NCBI RefSeq assembly: GCF_013415305.1
Contig: NZ_JACBXU010000001.1
Location: 1,178,001-1,242,000 of the forward strand
Length of the DNA stretch: 64,000 nucleotides
Reading direction: 5' to 3'
DNA from: Pantoea sp. WMus005
GTDB taxonomy: Bacteria; Pseudomonadota; Gammaproteobacteria; Enterobacterales; Enterobacteriaceae
The notes beneath the pieces are model-generated. The model was not told the origin of the DNA and ran no database searches. It saw only the letters and a program-made list of their open reading frames with translations. Numbering within the stretch: the stretch's first letter is position 1; the number at the start of each line of letters is the position of its first letter. Below are positions 36,801 to 46,803 of this stretch, piece after piece. The position numbers were made by a program, and so were the translations under genes.

Positions 36801-38504
36801 ATGCGTGCTGGAGCCATCACCCTTGGGCTGGACTTTGGTAGTGATTCGGTGCGTGCGCTGGCCGTGGATTGTCATAGCGGCAAAGAGCTGCAGAGTGCGG
36901 TGTTCAGCTATCCACGCTGGCAACAGGGCTTATACAGCGATCCGCACACTAACCGTTTTCGTCACCATCCACAGGATTACATCGACGCTATGGAGCAGGC
37001 GCTGCTCGGCGTGCTGAATGCACTGAGCGAAGATCAGCGCAATGCCGTGGTCGGCATTGGCGTTGACAGTACCGGCTCAACGCCGGCGCCTATCGACCGC
37101 GACGGCAATGTGCTGGCGCTGCGTCCGGAGTTCGCTGAGAACCCCAACGCGATGTTCGTGTTGTGGAAAGATCATACTGCTATAGAAGAAGCGGAAGAGA
37201 TTAATCAGCTTTGCCACAGCGGCCGCTTCGAGGATTACAGCCGCTACATCGGCGGCATTTACTCCTCTGAGTGGTTCTGGGCGAAGATTCTGCACGTGTC
37301 GCGTGAAGATGCGGCCGTGCGTGAAGCCGCCGTCTCCTGGGTGGAGCTGTGCGACTGGGTGCCTGCCCTGTTAAGCGGCACCACCGCGCCAGAGAAGCTG
37401 CGTCGTGGGCGTTGTGCCGCCGGGCATAAAGCGCTGTGGCATGACGACTGGAACGGCCTGCCCGATGTCGATTTCCTTGATGCGCTCGACCCGCTGTTAA
37501 CCCAGCAGCTCGACTCCCCTTTGTTTACGGATACCTGGACCGCTGATGTGCCGGTCGGCACGCTCAGTCCGGAATGGGCGAAGCGTCTTGGCCTGACCCA
37601 AACCGTTACCCTCTCCGGTGGCGCATTTGACTGTCATATGGGCGCCGTGGGTGGCGGTGCCAAACCTTATACGCTGGTGAAAGTGATTGGCACCTCAACC
37701 TGCGACATCCTGATTGCTGATGCGGAAAAGGTCGGCGACCGCGATATCAAGGGTATCTGTGGTCAGGTCGATGGCAGCGTCGTACCTGGCGCTATCGGGC
37801 TGGAAGCAGGTCAGTCTGCCTTTGGTGATATCTATGCCTGGTTCAGCCGCTTACTGGGCTGGCCATTGCAGCTGGCGGCCCAGCAGCATCCGGCGCTGAA
37901 ACCTCAGCTGGCTGAGATGCAAAAGAATCTGATTAAGGATCTCACCGAGGCCTGGGCTGCCAATCCGCAGCTCGACCATCTGCCGGTGGTGCTGGACTGG
38001 TTTAACGGTCGCCGCACACCGAATGCGAATCAGCGTCTGAAAGGGGTGATTACCGACCTGAATCTGGGCACCGATGCCCCTGCACTGTTTGGTGGTCTGG
38101 TCGCGGCAACCGCGTTTGGCGCCCGCGCCATTATGGAGTGCTTCGAGCAGCAGCAGATCCCGGTCGAGAGCATTCTGACCCTTGGCGGCATCGCGCGAAA
38201 ATCTCCGGCGATTATGCAGGCCTGCTGCGATGTGATGAACCGGCCACTGGATATCGTCGCCTCTGACGAGTGCTGTGCACTGGGTGCGGCCATTTTCGCC
38301 GCCGTTGCCGCCGGTGTTCACGCCAGCGTCCCGGATGCTCAGCAGGTCATGGCCAGTCCGATTGCCGTGACGCTGCAGCCCGATCCGGCGCGCGTCGCCC
38401 GCTATCAACAACTTTATCAACGCTATCAACAATGGTGCGTGACGGCTGAACCGCAATACGCCGCTCGCCCCGCTTCCGCGACGAGCCTGGCCCAACAGGC
38501 GTAA
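36801..38504 (+). CDS. araB: Ribulokinase AraB
   Basis: 567 residues, FGGY carbohydrate-kinase family. It phosphorylates L-ribulose, the product of AraA. The N-terminal half begins with the nucleotide fold [15 protein letters not shown] and has the substrate segment [18 protein letters not shown]. The C-terminal half shows the ATPase-related [33 protein letters not shown] and [15 protein letters not shown]. It is first in araBA, 139 bp from araA. Confidence 0.94.
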   Translation: MRAGAITLGLDFGSDSVRALAVDCHSGKELQSAVFSYPRWQQGLYSDPHTNRFRHHPQDYIDAMEQALLGVLNALSEDQRNAVVGIGVDSTGSTPAPIDRDGNVLALRPEFAENPNAMFVLWKDHTAIEEAEEINQLCHSGRFEDYSRYIGGIYSSEWFWAKILHVSREDAAVREAAVSWVELCDWVPALLSGTTAPEKLRRGRCAAGHKALWHDDWNGLPDVDFLDALDPLLTQQLDSPLFTDTWTADVPVGTLSPEWAKRLGLTQTVTLSGGAFDCHMGAVGGGAKPYTLVKVIGTSTCDILIADAEKVGDRDIKGICGQVDGSVVPGAIGLEAGQSAFGDIYAWFSRLLGWPLQLAAQQHPALKPQLAEMQKNLIKDLTEAWAANPQLDHLPVVLDWFNGRRTPNANQRLKGVITDLNLGTDAPALFGGLVAATAFGARAIMECFEQQQIPVESILTLGGIARKSPAIMQACCDVMNRPLDIVASDECCALGAAIFAAVAAGVHASVPDAQQVMASPIAVTLQPDPARVARYQQLYQRYQQWCVTAEPQYAARPASATSLAQQA

Positions 38505-38518
38505 TTGTTGCAGGCAGT

Positions 38519-38624
38519 CTGGACACGGACAGCGCGGAGCAACCAGGTGTACACGGCGTACGTGAGGATTGTGAGCCCTGTCCAGGTTCAGAATGACAAA
38601 TAAAATAGCCTATTAGGGTAGGCT
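38519..38624. repeat. Structured element between araB and araA
   Basis: CTGGACA (38519-38525) pairs with TGTCCAG (38579-38585) around a GTGTACAC palindrome, and AGCCTA/TAGGCT (38607-38612 and 38619-38624) forms a second hairpin just before the araA ribosome site. It looks like a copy of an intergenic repeat; a weaker echo (CCCTGTCCAGG and GAATGA then A-rich) lies at 46206-46236. Repeat status is not proven from one window. Confidence 0.45.
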
Positions 38625-38643
38625 CAAAGTAAAGGAGTGGTTT

Positions 38644-40143
38644 ATGGAACAGTCAAACAGCTACAGCGTGTGGTTTGTCATCGGCACGCAGCACCTCTAT
38701 GGGGCGGAGACGTTACGCCAGGTTGAACAGAATGCCCGTCAGGTTGTCGACGGTTTAAATCAGGCGGGTTTACCACTACGTCTGGAGCTGAAACCGCTGG
38801 TGAAATCACCGGATGAAGCGCTGGCCCTGTGCCGCGACGCAAACTACGACAAGCAGTGCGTCGGGATCATTACCTGGCTGCATACTTTCTCCCCGGCCAA
38901 AATGTGGATCGGCGGCCTGAGCGTACTGAATAAGCCGCTGCTGCAATTCCATACCCAGTTCAATGCCGAGATCCCGTGGGACAGCATGGACATGGACTTT
39001 ATGAACCTGAACCAGACCGCGCACGGCGGCCGTGAGTTCGGTTTCATCGGCGCGCGCATGGGCCTGCAGCACAGCGTGGTGACCGGTCACTGGCAAGACA
39101 GCGCCAGCCAGCAGCGTCTGGGCAACTGGATGCGGGCGGCTCTGGCTAAACAGGCCAGCCAGCAGCTGAAAGTCGCCCGTTTTGGCGACAACATGCGTGA
39201 AGTGGCCGTGACCGAAGGCGATAAAGTCGCCGCACAGATTCAGTTCGGTTATTCAGTGAATGGCTGGGGCGTTGGCGATTTGGTTGAGGTGATCAACGGC
39301 GTCAGCGATGGCGACGTGAACGCGCTGATCGACGAATATGAAAGCCTTTATCGCTTTACCGATGTCGCCGCGTCTGGCGGTGAAAAGCGTCAGAACGTGC
39401 TGGATGCTGCGCGTATCGAACTCGGTCTGAAACGTTTTCTGGAAGCAGAGGGCTGCCACGCCTTCACCACTAACTTCCAGACGCTGCACGGCATGACGCA
39501 GTTACCTGGTCTGGCCGTTCAGCGCCTGATGGGTCAGGGTTATGGCTTCGCAGGCGAAGGAGACTGGAAAACCGCTGCCCTGCTGCGCATTTTCAAAGTG
39601 CTGGCCGGCGATCGTAAAGGTGGCACCTCATTTATGGAGGATTACACCTATCACTTCTCACCGGGCAACGATTTAGTGCTTGGCTCGCACATGCTGGAAG
39701 TCTGCCCGTCGATTGCCATTGAAGAGAAACCCTTAATCGATGTGCAGTTCCTGGGCATTGGTGATAAAGCCGATCCGGCACGTATGATTTTCTCCACCCC
39801 AGCCGGTCGTGCGGTTAACGCCAGCGTGATTGATATGGGTGATCGTTTCCGTCTGCTGGTTAACGTGGTGGATGCTATCGAACAGCCGAAACCGCTGCCG
39901 AAGTTGCCGGTTGCGCGCGCACTGTGGAAAGCGCAGCCATCACTGGCGACCGCCTCCGAAGCGTGGATTCTGGGCGGCGGCGCGCACCATACGGTGTTCA
40001 GTCAGGCGCTGACGCTGGAGGATATGTATCTGTACGGTGAGATGAACGACATTGAAGTGCTGGTGATTGATGAGCACACGCGTTTGCCTGCGTTTAAAGA
40101 CGCGCTGCGCTGGAACGAAGCGTATTACCGTCTGAAACGTTAA
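38644..40143 (+). CDS. araA: L-arabinose isomerase AraA
   Basis: 499 residues, one short of E. coli AraA. It interconverts L-arabinose and L-ribulose using Mn2+ or a similar metal. Conserved features include [12 protein letters not shown] at the start, [23 protein letters not shown] and the metal-binding region with [16 protein letters not shown] and MLEVCPS. No araD (ribulose-phosphate 4-epimerase) follows, so the pathway must be completed by a gene elsewhere. Confidence 0.95.
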   Translation: MEQSNSYSVWFVIGTQHLYGAETLRQVEQNARQVVDGLNQAGLPLRLELKPLVKSPDEALALCRDANYDKQCVGIITWLHTFSPAKMWIGGLSVLNKPLLQFHTQFNAEIPWDSMDMDFMNLNQTAHGGREFGFIGARMGLQHSVVTGHWQDSASQQRLGNWMRAALAKQASQQLKVARFGDNMREVAVTEGDKVAAQIQFGYSVNGWGVGDLVEVINGVSDGDVNALIDEYESLYRFTDVAASGGEKRQNVLDAARIELGLKRFLEAEGCHAFTTNFQTLHGMTQLPGLAVQRLMGQGYGFAGEGDWKTAALLRIFKVLAGDRKGGTSFMEDYTYHFSPGNDLVLGSHMLEVCPSIAIEEKPLIDVQFLGIGDKADPARMIFSTPAGRAVNASVIDMGDRFRLLVNVVDAIEQPKPLPKLPVARALWKAQPSLATASEAWILGGGAHHTVFSQALTLEDMYLYGEMNDIEVLVIDEHTRLPAFKDALRWNEAYYRLKR

Positions 40144-40236
40144 TTAGCGATCATTGGCGCCTTAGGATTCTTTAAAAGATAGTTTCAGGGAAGGTAAGGC
40201 GCCGTTTGGTAGAAAATTAGTGCAATTCAGTCGGAA

Positions 40237-40329
40237 ATGGCGGGCGTTGCGTAAAGACGCCGTAAATACATCCCTGTAGGCTCTGCCGCCGCATCCATGC
40301 GGCGGACGCTTTACTCCACTGCCCGCCAT
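40237..40329. repeat. Large palindromic intergenic element 1
   Basis: Nested inverted repeats: outer ATGGCGGGC (40237-40245) with GCCCGCCAT (40321-40329), GTAAAG (40251-40256) with CTTTAC (40309-40314), and inner CCGCCGCAT (40286-40294) with ATGCGGCGG (40297-40305). It also contains ACATCCCTGTA. The reverse complement shares the CAGGGATG and GCATGGATGC words with element 2. Confidence 0.75.
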
Positions 40330-40485
40330 CCCCTCCTTAATTTTGCATTTTTGCGAATATTCAAAAACTCAGCATAATCAGCATGTAATAAAAGCCCTTA
40401 CTGGGAAAGTCCCATTTCGCTGCAACTGTGCACTCCATTATTTCAATTTCGCACTGCCCTTTACAGCAATGATTAAGCCCAACCG

Positions 40486-40585
40486 GGAAGGAATGGCATG
40501 CCTGAAGGGCAAAGCGTCCGCGCCAGGGATGGCGCGGCCGATCCGCATGGATGCGGGAATCCTTTGCGATCAGGCATACCTTTCC
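40486..40585. repeat. Large palindromic intergenic element 2
   Basis: The outer arms are the GGAAGGAATGGCATGCCTGA stretch (40486-40505) and TCAGGCATACCTTTCC (40570-40585). Inside is CCGCATGGATGCGG (about 40542-40555) with CAGGGATGGCGCGG beside it. It is related to element 1 but in inverse orientation. Confidence 0.75.
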
Positions 40586-40735
40586 TGACCTTACACCTGA
40601 ATCCCATAGCGATTGTTTTCCCGATAATACATAAGAGCACCGGTCTCTTTGCTAAAACTCAACTCTTTCATCATCTTGCACTTTCTCCCACCAGCCTGTA
40701 TTGCTACATACCTGATAAAACAAGGTGCCAACGCC

Positions 40736-41203
40736 ATGCAAATTGCCGATCTGAACCAGCATCCCGGCTTCGCCGGACAAACCGCACAACTGCTGCACAC
40801 CGAATGGTCACATCTTCCTGCATGGTCGCATCAGCCCACCATCCTTGCGCGTTTAACAAAACGGAATCAGACCGGCTCGTCGGAATTAACCCTCATCGCC
40901 ACACCGGATGGCGAAACAGTGATCGCGACCTGTAGCATCATCCGTTTTGAACTGGACGACATTCCGGCAAGGGAATACTGGATAGGTGAAGTGGTGACGG
41001 ACAAAAAATTTCGGGGCCAGGGCGTGGCAAAGGCCTTGATTCAGCAGGCGATTGCGCGAGCCAGACAACAGCAAATTGGCGAACTCTGGCTCTATACGCC
41101 CGATCAACAGGCGTACTATCAGCGTTCAGGCTGGCTGGCGGTGGAACAGCGGCACATCGCGGGTGAAGAAGTCACGGTGATGGTGCTGCATCTGGCGCAG
41201 TAA
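40736..41203 (+). CDS. GNAT-family N-acetyltransferase
   Basis: 155 residues from the ATG at 40736; the longer frame to 40649 has no ribosome site and an untypical leader. The acetyl-CoA-binding motif A is clear: VVTDKKFRGQGVAKALIQQAI, with R/Q-x-x-G-x-G/A. The C-terminal part GELWLYTPDQQAYYQRSGW is typical. The substrate (small molecule or protein N terminus) is unknown. It converges with the galactofuranose-type transporter operon, separated by a terminator. Confidence 0.88.
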   Translation: MQIADLNQHPGFAGQTAQLLHTEWSHLPAWSHQPTILARLTKRNQTGSSELTLIATPDGETVIATCSIIRFELDDIPAREYWIGEVVTDKKFRGQGVAKALIQQAIARARQQQIGELWLYTPDQQAYYQRSGWLAVEQRHIAGEEVTVMVLHLAQ

Positions 41204-41225
41204 AAGGCGGCTCCTGAGAGCCGCC
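41202..41225. terminator. Terminator between GNAT gene and yjfF
   Basis: GGCGGCTC (41206-41213), loop CTGA, GAGCCGCC (41218-41225); A-rich on the left side, giving a T-run for the minus strand. Confidence 0.8.
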
Positions 41226-41246
41226 ATTAACCAGAATACGCAATAC

Positions 41247-42233
41247 TCAGCCAGGGATGCGTTTGACGGGTGCGTTCTGCTGACGATCCCAGATCACCGT
41301 CAGTAACCGCTGCAGCGCGATAAACGCAAACAGCAGAATCCCGATGGCGATCTTGGTCCACCACGAACTCAGCGTGCCGTCGAAGTTAATCCAGGTCTGA
41401 ATCAGTCCCTGAATTAACACGCCAAACAGCGTGCCCAGCACAGTTCCGACGCCACCCGACAACAACGTGCCGCCAATCACCACTGACGCAATCGCATCCA
41501 GCTCCACACCCAGACCGGCCAGTGCATAACCTGCCGAGGTATAGATAGAGAACACAATGCCCGCCAGCGTTGCCAGCGTGGTGGAAAGCATATAAATCTT
41601 AATGGTCGTCGCACGGGTTGAAACACCCATCAACTGAGCGGACGTCATATTGCCGCCGATAGCGTAAACCCGGTTACCGAAGCGTGTGCGATGCGCCAGA
41701 ATAATCCCGCCAAACACCACAACCAGCATAATCACGGCCAGCAGGCTAAGACGCCCTCCGCCCGGCACTTTCCACGCCAGACTTGAAAGCAGGGTATAGA
41801 ACGGATGATCGATTGGAATCGAGTTCTCGGACACCAGATAGCTGCAGCCGCGCAGGAAAAACATCCCCGCCAGCGTAATGATAAAGGCCGGGATCTTCAG
41901 TGCATCAATCAGCCAGCCCATCATGGCACCGAACAGCGCACCCAGTGACAGAATCAGCGCAAACGCGAGCAGCGGATCGACATGGAAATCACCAATTGCT
42001 CGCGCCAGAAACACACCGGTAAACGCAATGACTGCGCCGACCGACAGGTCGATACCACCGGATAAAATCACAAAGGTCATGCCGACGGCGATAATGCCAA
42101 GGAAGGCGTTATCGGTCAGGATATTGCAGATGACCCGGGTGGAGGCAAAGCCCGGAAACTGACTCAGACAAAAAAGGTAACCTGCGACAAACACCAGCAA
42201 GGTGATCATCAGCGGAAGATGACGTTTGATCAT
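41247..42233 (-). CDS. yjfF: Galactofuranose-type ABC transporter permease YjfF
   Basis: 328 residues from the ATG at 42233, which overlaps the end of ytfT by 4 bp; a longer frame to 42293 exists but sits inside ytfT. It has about eight to ten membrane helices and the sugar-permease signatures VILSGGIDLSVGAVIAF and AIGGNMTSAQLMGVSTR. It is last in the ytfQRT-yjfF operon, forming the membrane channel with YtfT. Confidence 0.9.
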   Translation of the reverse strand: MIKRHLPLMITLLVFVAGYLFCLSQFPGFASTRVICNILTDNAFLGIIAVGMTFVILSGGIDLSVGAVIAFTGVFLARAIGDFHVDPLLAFALILSLGALFGAMMGWLIDALKIPAFIITLAGMFFLRGCSYLVSENSIPIDHPFYTLLSSLAWKVPGGGRLSLLAVIMLVVVFGGIILAHRTRFGNRVYAIGGNMTSAQLMGVSTRATTIKIYMLSTTLATLAGIVFSIYTSAGYALAGLGVELDAIASVVIGGTLLSGGVGTVLGTLFGVLIQGLIQTWINFDGTLSSWWTKIAIGILLFAFIALQRLLTVIWDRQQNAPVKRIPG

Positions 42234-43246
42234 GTCGGGCGTCTCCGTTTCAACATCGCAATAAACCGCGGTGACTGCAGCAACAGCACGCACATCACCA
42301 CCACCGCTTTCACGACCTGATTCAGCTCAGGCGGGAAGCCAGAAAGCAAAATCCCGGTATTCATCGACTGAATAATCAGTGCGCCAATCAGCGACAACAC
42401 CAGATTAAAGCGCCCCCCCATCAAAGATGCCCCACCAATGACCACAGCGAGAATTGCATCCAGCTCCAGCCATAAACCCGCGTTATTGGCATCCGCACCG
42501 CGAATATCTGCTGTGACGATCAGACCCGCGACGGCGGCACAGACGCCACTGATCGCATAAGTAGACATCACGACCAGCCAGCCCGTCACACCCGCATTGC
42601 GTGCAGCGCGCAGGTTAATCCCCACGGCTTCGATAAACAGACCCAGCGCGGTTTTGCGCGTCAGCAGCCATACGGCCAGCGCCACCACCAGCGTAATCCA
42701 GACCGGCACCGGCAACATCCATAGTGAGCCATTACCAAACCAGCCAAGACTGTCGCTATCGAACGTCACAATCTGTCCCTGAGTAATCAACTGAGCGATA
42801 CCGCGTCCGGCCACCATCAGAATCAGCGTGGCAACAAACGGCTGAATCCGCAGCAGCGCCACCAGCACCCCATTCCACAAACCACAGGCTAAACCGGTGC
42901 CCAGCGTGCAGAGAATAATAAACGGCACACCGTGCCCGGCCACGGTGAGTGTGGCGGCCGTCGCGCCCGCTATCGCCATCACCGCCCCCACGGAAAGATC
43001 GATGCCGCCAGTCGCGATCACCAGCGTCATCCCAATAGCCAGCAGGGCAACCGGTGCCGCACGGTTAAGAATATCGATTGGACTGCCGAACAGGCGGCCA
43101 TCCTGCAGATGCACCGCAAAAAAGTTACTGGCCACCAGACTGTCGATCAACAGCACCAGCAGCAGCGCGGCGATTTGCGGCATCCCTGGCGGGAGTTTCA
43201 GCTTACGACGTGGCGTTTTTTCAGATGTCATAGGAGACTCAAGCAT
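42230..43246 (-). CDS. ytfT: Galactofuranose-type ABC transporter permease YtfT
   Basis: 338 residues from the ATG at 43246, which is preceded by GGAGGGG and overlaps ytfR by 8 bp. It is membrane-embedded with LVIATGGIDLSVGAVMAIAGA, the permease signature repeated in YjfF. E. coli YtfQRT-YjfF imports galactofuranose; the substrate here is inferred from that family. Confidence 0.9.
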   Translation of the reverse strand: MLESPMTSEKTPRRKLKLPPGMPQIAALLLVLLIDSLVASNFFAVHLQDGRLFGSPIDILNRAAPVALLAIGMTLVIATGGIDLSVGAVMAIAGATAATLTVAGHGVPFIILCTLGTGLACGLWNGVLVALLRIQPFVATLILMVAGRGIAQLITQGQIVTFDSDSLGWFGNGSLWMLPVPVWITLVVALAVWLLTRKTALGLFIEAVGINLRAARNAGVTGWLVVMSTYAISGVCAAVAGLIVTADIRGADANNAGLWLELDAILAVVIGGASLMGGRFNLVLSLIGALIIQSMNTGILLSGFPPELNQVVKAVVVMCVLLLQSPRFIAMLKRRRPT

Positions 43247-44759
43247 GTTTTGCCCCTCCGTCTGCGATAGCATTGACGATCGACGCCACGGATAGCTGCT
43301 CCAGCGGAATTTCAGCCACCTGCTTCAGATCGCGCATGATCAACACCCGATCGGCATAACCGACCAGCTCTTCGAGTTCAGAGGAGATCACCAGCAGCGC
43401 CAGACCATCGGCGCACAGGGATTCAATTAAACGGATAATTTCGGCGTGCGCGCCTACATCAATACCGCGCGTCGGTTCGTCGAGGATTAAAAACTGGGGT
43501 TTAGTGACCAGCCAGCGCGACAGCAACACCTTCTGCTGATTGCCGCCCGATAACAGCTCCACCGGCTGCTCTGCATGCGGCGTGCGAATGCCCAGACTTT
43601 TGATAAAACGATCGGCAATCGCCTGCTGTTCACGCTTCTTAATCGGCCGTAACCAGCCGCGTTGCGCCTGCAGTGCCAGAATAATATTTTCGCGCACGGA
43701 GGCCGCGCCAATAATCCCGTCAGTCTTACGATCCTCCGGGCAAAAACCCATGCCAAGTTGTGACGCTTTCGCCGGGTTGGTAATGCGCTGCACTTTGCCT
43801 TTGATCTTCGCGGTTCCGCGATCGGCACGACGAATACCAAATAATACCTCGGCAGTTTCGGTACGGCCTGAACCCAGCAGACCGGCCAGGCCGACGACCT
43901 CACCGGGACGTACCGACAGGTTAAAGGGTTCAATGGTGCCCTTCCTGCCGTAATCTTCAAACGACACGACCGGCTGATTGCTGCGCAGCGTACTGCCCTG
44001 ACGCTGTAACGCCGTCTCCAGCAGTTCGCGACCCAGCATCAGCTTAATCAGTTCAATCTGCGGCAGCGTGGCAGTATCGCGGGTGGCGATAAACTGCCCG
44101 TTGCGCAGTACGGTAATCCGGTCAGTAATGCGGTACACCTGGTCGAGGAAGTGGGTCACAAAAATCAGGCTCATCCCCCTGGCTTTTAACTGCGCCATCA
44201 GGGTAAACAGCATCTCAACTTCGCTGGCATCCAGACTGGCTGTCGGCTCATCGAGGATCAGCACCTGGGCCGACAGATCCACCGCGCGGCAGATGGCGAT
44301 AATTTGCTGCATCGCCACCGAGTAGTGGCCAAGCGGGCGCGTCACATCAAGGGAAAAACCGTAGTTCCGCATCAGCGCATCGGCATCGCGCACCATCTTC
44401 CGACGGTCGATCATGCCAAAGCGGCGCGGCTCACGGCCAATATAGAGGTTATCCGCCACCGACATGTTCGGCAGCATATTCACTTCCTGATAGACGGTGC
44501 CGATGCCCATCTCCTGCGCCTGCGCCGTATTATGCGGCGTAATGGGCTCCCCATTCAGGGTGATCGTGCCCGCGTCGCGCGTGTAAACCCCGGTCAGCAC
44601 TTTAATCAGGGTGGATTTGCCTGCGCCGTTCTCGCCCAGCAGCGCCATGATCTCCCCTTTACGGATATCAAAGGAAACATTGCTCAGCGCTTTGACGCCG
44701 GGAAACCCTTTGCTGACGCCGCTGATAGATAACAGCGGTGTTTCATTTTGCGTGGTCAT
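43239..44759 (-). CDS. ytfR: Galactofuranose-type ABC transporter ATPase YtfR
   Basis: 506 residues with two ABC modules. The first has Walker [10 protein letters not shown] and an intact Walker B VLILDEPTASLDASE. The second has signature [16 protein letters not shown] and [14 protein letters not shown]. The start at 44759 is supported by GGAG eight bases before it; the frame also offers a GTG at 44768. It follows ytfQ across a 76-bp gap with a hairpin. Confidence 0.92.
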   Translation of the reverse strand: MTTQNETPLLSISGVSKGFPGVKALSNVSFDIRKGEIMALLGENGAGKSTLIKVLTGVYTRDAGTITLNGEPITPHNTAQAQEMGIGTVYQEVNMLPNMSVADNLYIGREPRRFGMIDRRKMVRDADALMRNYGFSLDVTRPLGHYSVAMQQIIAICRAVDLSAQVLILDEPTASLDASEVEMLFTLMAQLKARGMSLIFVTHFLDQVYRITDRITVLRNGQFIATRDTATLPQIELIKLMLGRELLETALQRQGSTLRSNQPVVSFEDYGRKGTIEPFNLSVRPGEVVGLAGLLGSGRTETAEVLFGIRRADRGTAKIKGKVQRITNPAKASQLGMGFCPEDRKTDGIIGAASVRENIILALQAQRGWLRPIKKREQQAIADRFIKSLGIRTPHAEQPVELLSGGNQQKVLLSRWLVTKPQFLILDEPTRGIDVGAHAEIIRLIESLCADGLALLVISSELEELVGYADRVLIMRDLKQVAEIPLEQLSVASIVNAIADGGAKHA

Positions 44760-44788
44760 TCTGCTCACTCCGCCTTACGTCATGAAAA

Positions 44789-44806
44789 ACCGCCCCGTAG
44801 GGCGGT
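44789..44806 (-). terminator. ytfQ-ytfR intercistronic hairpin
   Basis: ACCGCCC (44789-44795), loop CGTA, GGGCGGT (44800-44806); five A at 44785-44789 give the minus strand a U-tract, so the hairpin may partly terminate transcription after ytfQ. Confidence 0.75.
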
Positions 44807-44835
44807 CTGCGGCTGGTCTGTGGCGGGTCTGTGAA

Positions 44836-45792
44836 TCAGTAACCCATACCATTTTTCTTATCCAGCTCCTTCTGCGCATCAGCAGGCAGGAACAGCTTCG
44901 ACTCGGTCTTGATCACTTTTGGCGGCAGCGTGCCATCTTTCTTGAATTTTTCCAGCGCATCAAACGCCGGGCCAGCCATATCTGGCGTCAGCTCGACGTT
45001 GGCGTTAGCCTCACCCGCCAGCATCGCTTTATAGATATCCGGTACACCATCAATTGAGCCGGTAAGAATATCTTTGCCTGGTTTCAGCCCCGCTTCTTTA
45101 ATCGCCTGGATGGCACCGATCGCCATGTCATCGTTATGCGCGTAAACCATGCAGATGTTTTTGCCGTTGTTCTCTGCCTTGATAAAGCTCTCCATCACCT
45201 CTTTACCTTTACTGCGGGTAAAGTCACCGGACTGCGAGCGAATCACTTTAATATTTGGATGGTTGCTGATCGCCTCGGCAAAGCCTTTCTTACGGTCGAT
45301 CGCCACGCTGGCACCCACTGTGCCCTGCAGTTCCACCACGTTACACTGCTTGTCGCCCACGGTTTTCACCAGCCAGTCGCCAATCAGTTTGCCTTCCAGC
45401 ACGTTGTCCGCCGTCACCACCGCCTGATACAACGATTTGTCTTTCACCACGATGGCGCGGTCCAGCAGGTAAACCGGGATTTTGGCATCTTTGGCTTCTT
45501 CCAGGACCGGCTCCCAGCCAGTCTGTACAACAGGCGCAATAAAGATGGCATCAACGCCCTGCGCGATGAATGAGCGTACGGCTTTGATCTGGTTCTCTTG
45601 TTTCTGCTGTCCATCGGCGATTTTCAGGGTGATCCCGCGTTTTTTGGCTTCGCTTTTCGCTACGTTGGTTTCCGCTGAGCGCCAGCCAGATTCCGAACCG
45701 ACCTGCGAGAAGCCGACCGTCATATCTGCGGCAAGTACCGGGCCGGTTAACGCGGCGCTGACCAGCGTGGTCAGAAGTAAACGTTTCCACAT
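44836..45792 (-). CDS. ytfQ: Periplasmic sugar-binding protein YtfQ
   Basis: 318 residues from the ATG at 45792; the longer frame to 45897 would precede the signal peptide (MWKRLLLTTLVSAALTGPVLAA). The mature part is the sugar-binding fold (MTVGFSQVGSESGWRSAETNVAKSEAKKRG, then ICMVYAHNDDMAIGAIQAIKEAG). YtfQ of E. coli binds galactofuranose preferentially. It leads the operon and has a 685-bp upstream gap shared with cnu. Confidence 0.92.
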   Translation of the reverse strand: MWKRLLLTTLVSAALTGPVLAADMTVGFSQVGSESGWRSAETNVAKSEAKKRGITLKIADGQQKQENQIKAVRSFIAQGVDAIFIAPVVQTGWEPVLEEAKDAKIPVYLLDRAIVVKDKSLYQAVVTADNVLEGKLIGDWLVKTVGDKQCNVVELQGTVGASVAIDRKKGFAEAISNHPNIKVIRSQSGDFTRSKGKEVMESFIKAENNGKNICMVYAHNDDMAIGAIQAIKEAGLKPGKDILTGSIDGVPDIYKAMLAGEANANVELTPDMAGPAFDALEKFKKDGTLPPKVIKTESKLFLPADAQKELDKKNGMGY

Positions 45793-46477
45793 AGTTTTTA
45801 ATCCTCTGAAAGGCGTTTGCTGTTTAGGGTAGAGAGCCTGCTTAGACTGGACTAAAAAAGGGTGCATAATGGCGACATACTTCACAAAATAGAGCAATTT
45901 AAAGGAGTTACGTGCAGAGTCGCGGGTTCGCTGGCTGGGGTATTATGGATAAAACGGCTGATTAAAATGACAATGCCCGTTAAATAATTGTAATAAACAG
46001 AATCGCTTATGTTTATCGCCACTGGAAACGATTACAGCCAGGCGTACAAAACGGGTTATCCGGCTTACGATGAACAAAAAATGGGATTTGTGATTGCCCG
46101 CACAGTCGTCAGTGGCTTCAGGGCAGGAGCGAAACGTTTCTATAGCAGGGGTTCCCGAACGGTCAAATTTCCCGCGGTAAAAACGTCAGAAAGAAGACGC
46201 TGACTCCCTGTCCAGGCCGAATGAAATAAAAATAATGTTTTATCTCTACAGTAAACGATTTATTCGCGTGCTCTGCTCCCGGTGCCAGTCGGGTATTTAA
46301 GGCAAAGCCCCTGAGTTAACGACCCAAATAACAGTAAAAAAGCCAGATATGGACTTTTAGTGACGAATAAGGTGCTTTTGTCTGATTTTCGGCTTTTTTC
46401 ATCTGCATGATCTGGACAGCTTAAGCCTGCCCCCTATACTGAGCACTCCTTTGTTACTTCTATCTCTTATGGCAATG
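45793..46477. other. Long ytfQ-cnu intergenic region
   Basis: 685 bp between divergent genes. It holds a 64-residue open frame at 46009-46203 with no recognised domain or ribosome site, an A/T-rich stretch, and an inverted repeat AAAAAAGCC (46336-46344) and GGCTTTTTT (46391-46399) 46 nt apart. In E. coli a small gene, blr, lies upstream of cnu; I saw no such product here. Confidence 0.55.
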
Positions 46478-46693
46478 ATGACTGCGCACGATTACCTGCT
46501 TAAATTCCGCAAAGTAAATAATACAGACAGTCTGGAAAAGCTTTTCGATCATCTGAATTATTCCCTGACGAATGATCTGGAAATCATCAATATGTACCGG
46601 GCTGCCGACCATCGGCGCGCTGAACTGGCCTCTGGCGGTCGGTTATATGATCTGGGCTGTGTTCCTAAAACGGTGTGGCGCTACGTAGTCTGA
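46478..46693 (+). CDS. cnu: Hha-family nucleoid-associated protein Cnu (YdgT)
   Basis: 71 residues, the same length as E. coli YdgT, from the ATG at 46478; Met codons at 46469 and 46475 are alternatives. The Hha-family core is intact: [23 protein letters not shown] and [32 protein letters not shown]. Cnu binds H-NS and modulates silencing of horizontally acquired genes. It is in its E. coli context before ydgK and rsxA. The ribosome site is weak. Confidence 0.92.
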   Translation: MTAHDYLLKFRKVNNTDSLEKLFDHLNYSLTNDLEIINMYRAADHRRAELASGGRLYDLGCVPKTVWRYVV

Positions 46694-46803
46694 TCTCAGA
46701 CTGATTCATCACCTCTTTTACCGCTGACCTTGTCCGGATGGGCGCGCCCCTCTGGACATGTTATTCTGCTGCGCTTCGACTCCCCGAGACAGGAATAACC
46801 ACG

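Larger units (their letters stand above)
40144..40735. other. Gene-free stretch downstream of araA with palindromes
   Basis: About 590 bp with no recognised gene. It has an inverted repeat GGCGCCTTA (40156-40164) and TAAGGCGCC (40195-40203) that may end araA, then two larger palindromic elements (listed separately), then the short leader of the GNAT gene. The small frames here have no recognisable product. Confidence 0.7.

Noticed and set aside
40343..40588. 81-residue frame running through palindromic element 2
   Set aside because: It spans a repeat element and has no domain or ribosome site.
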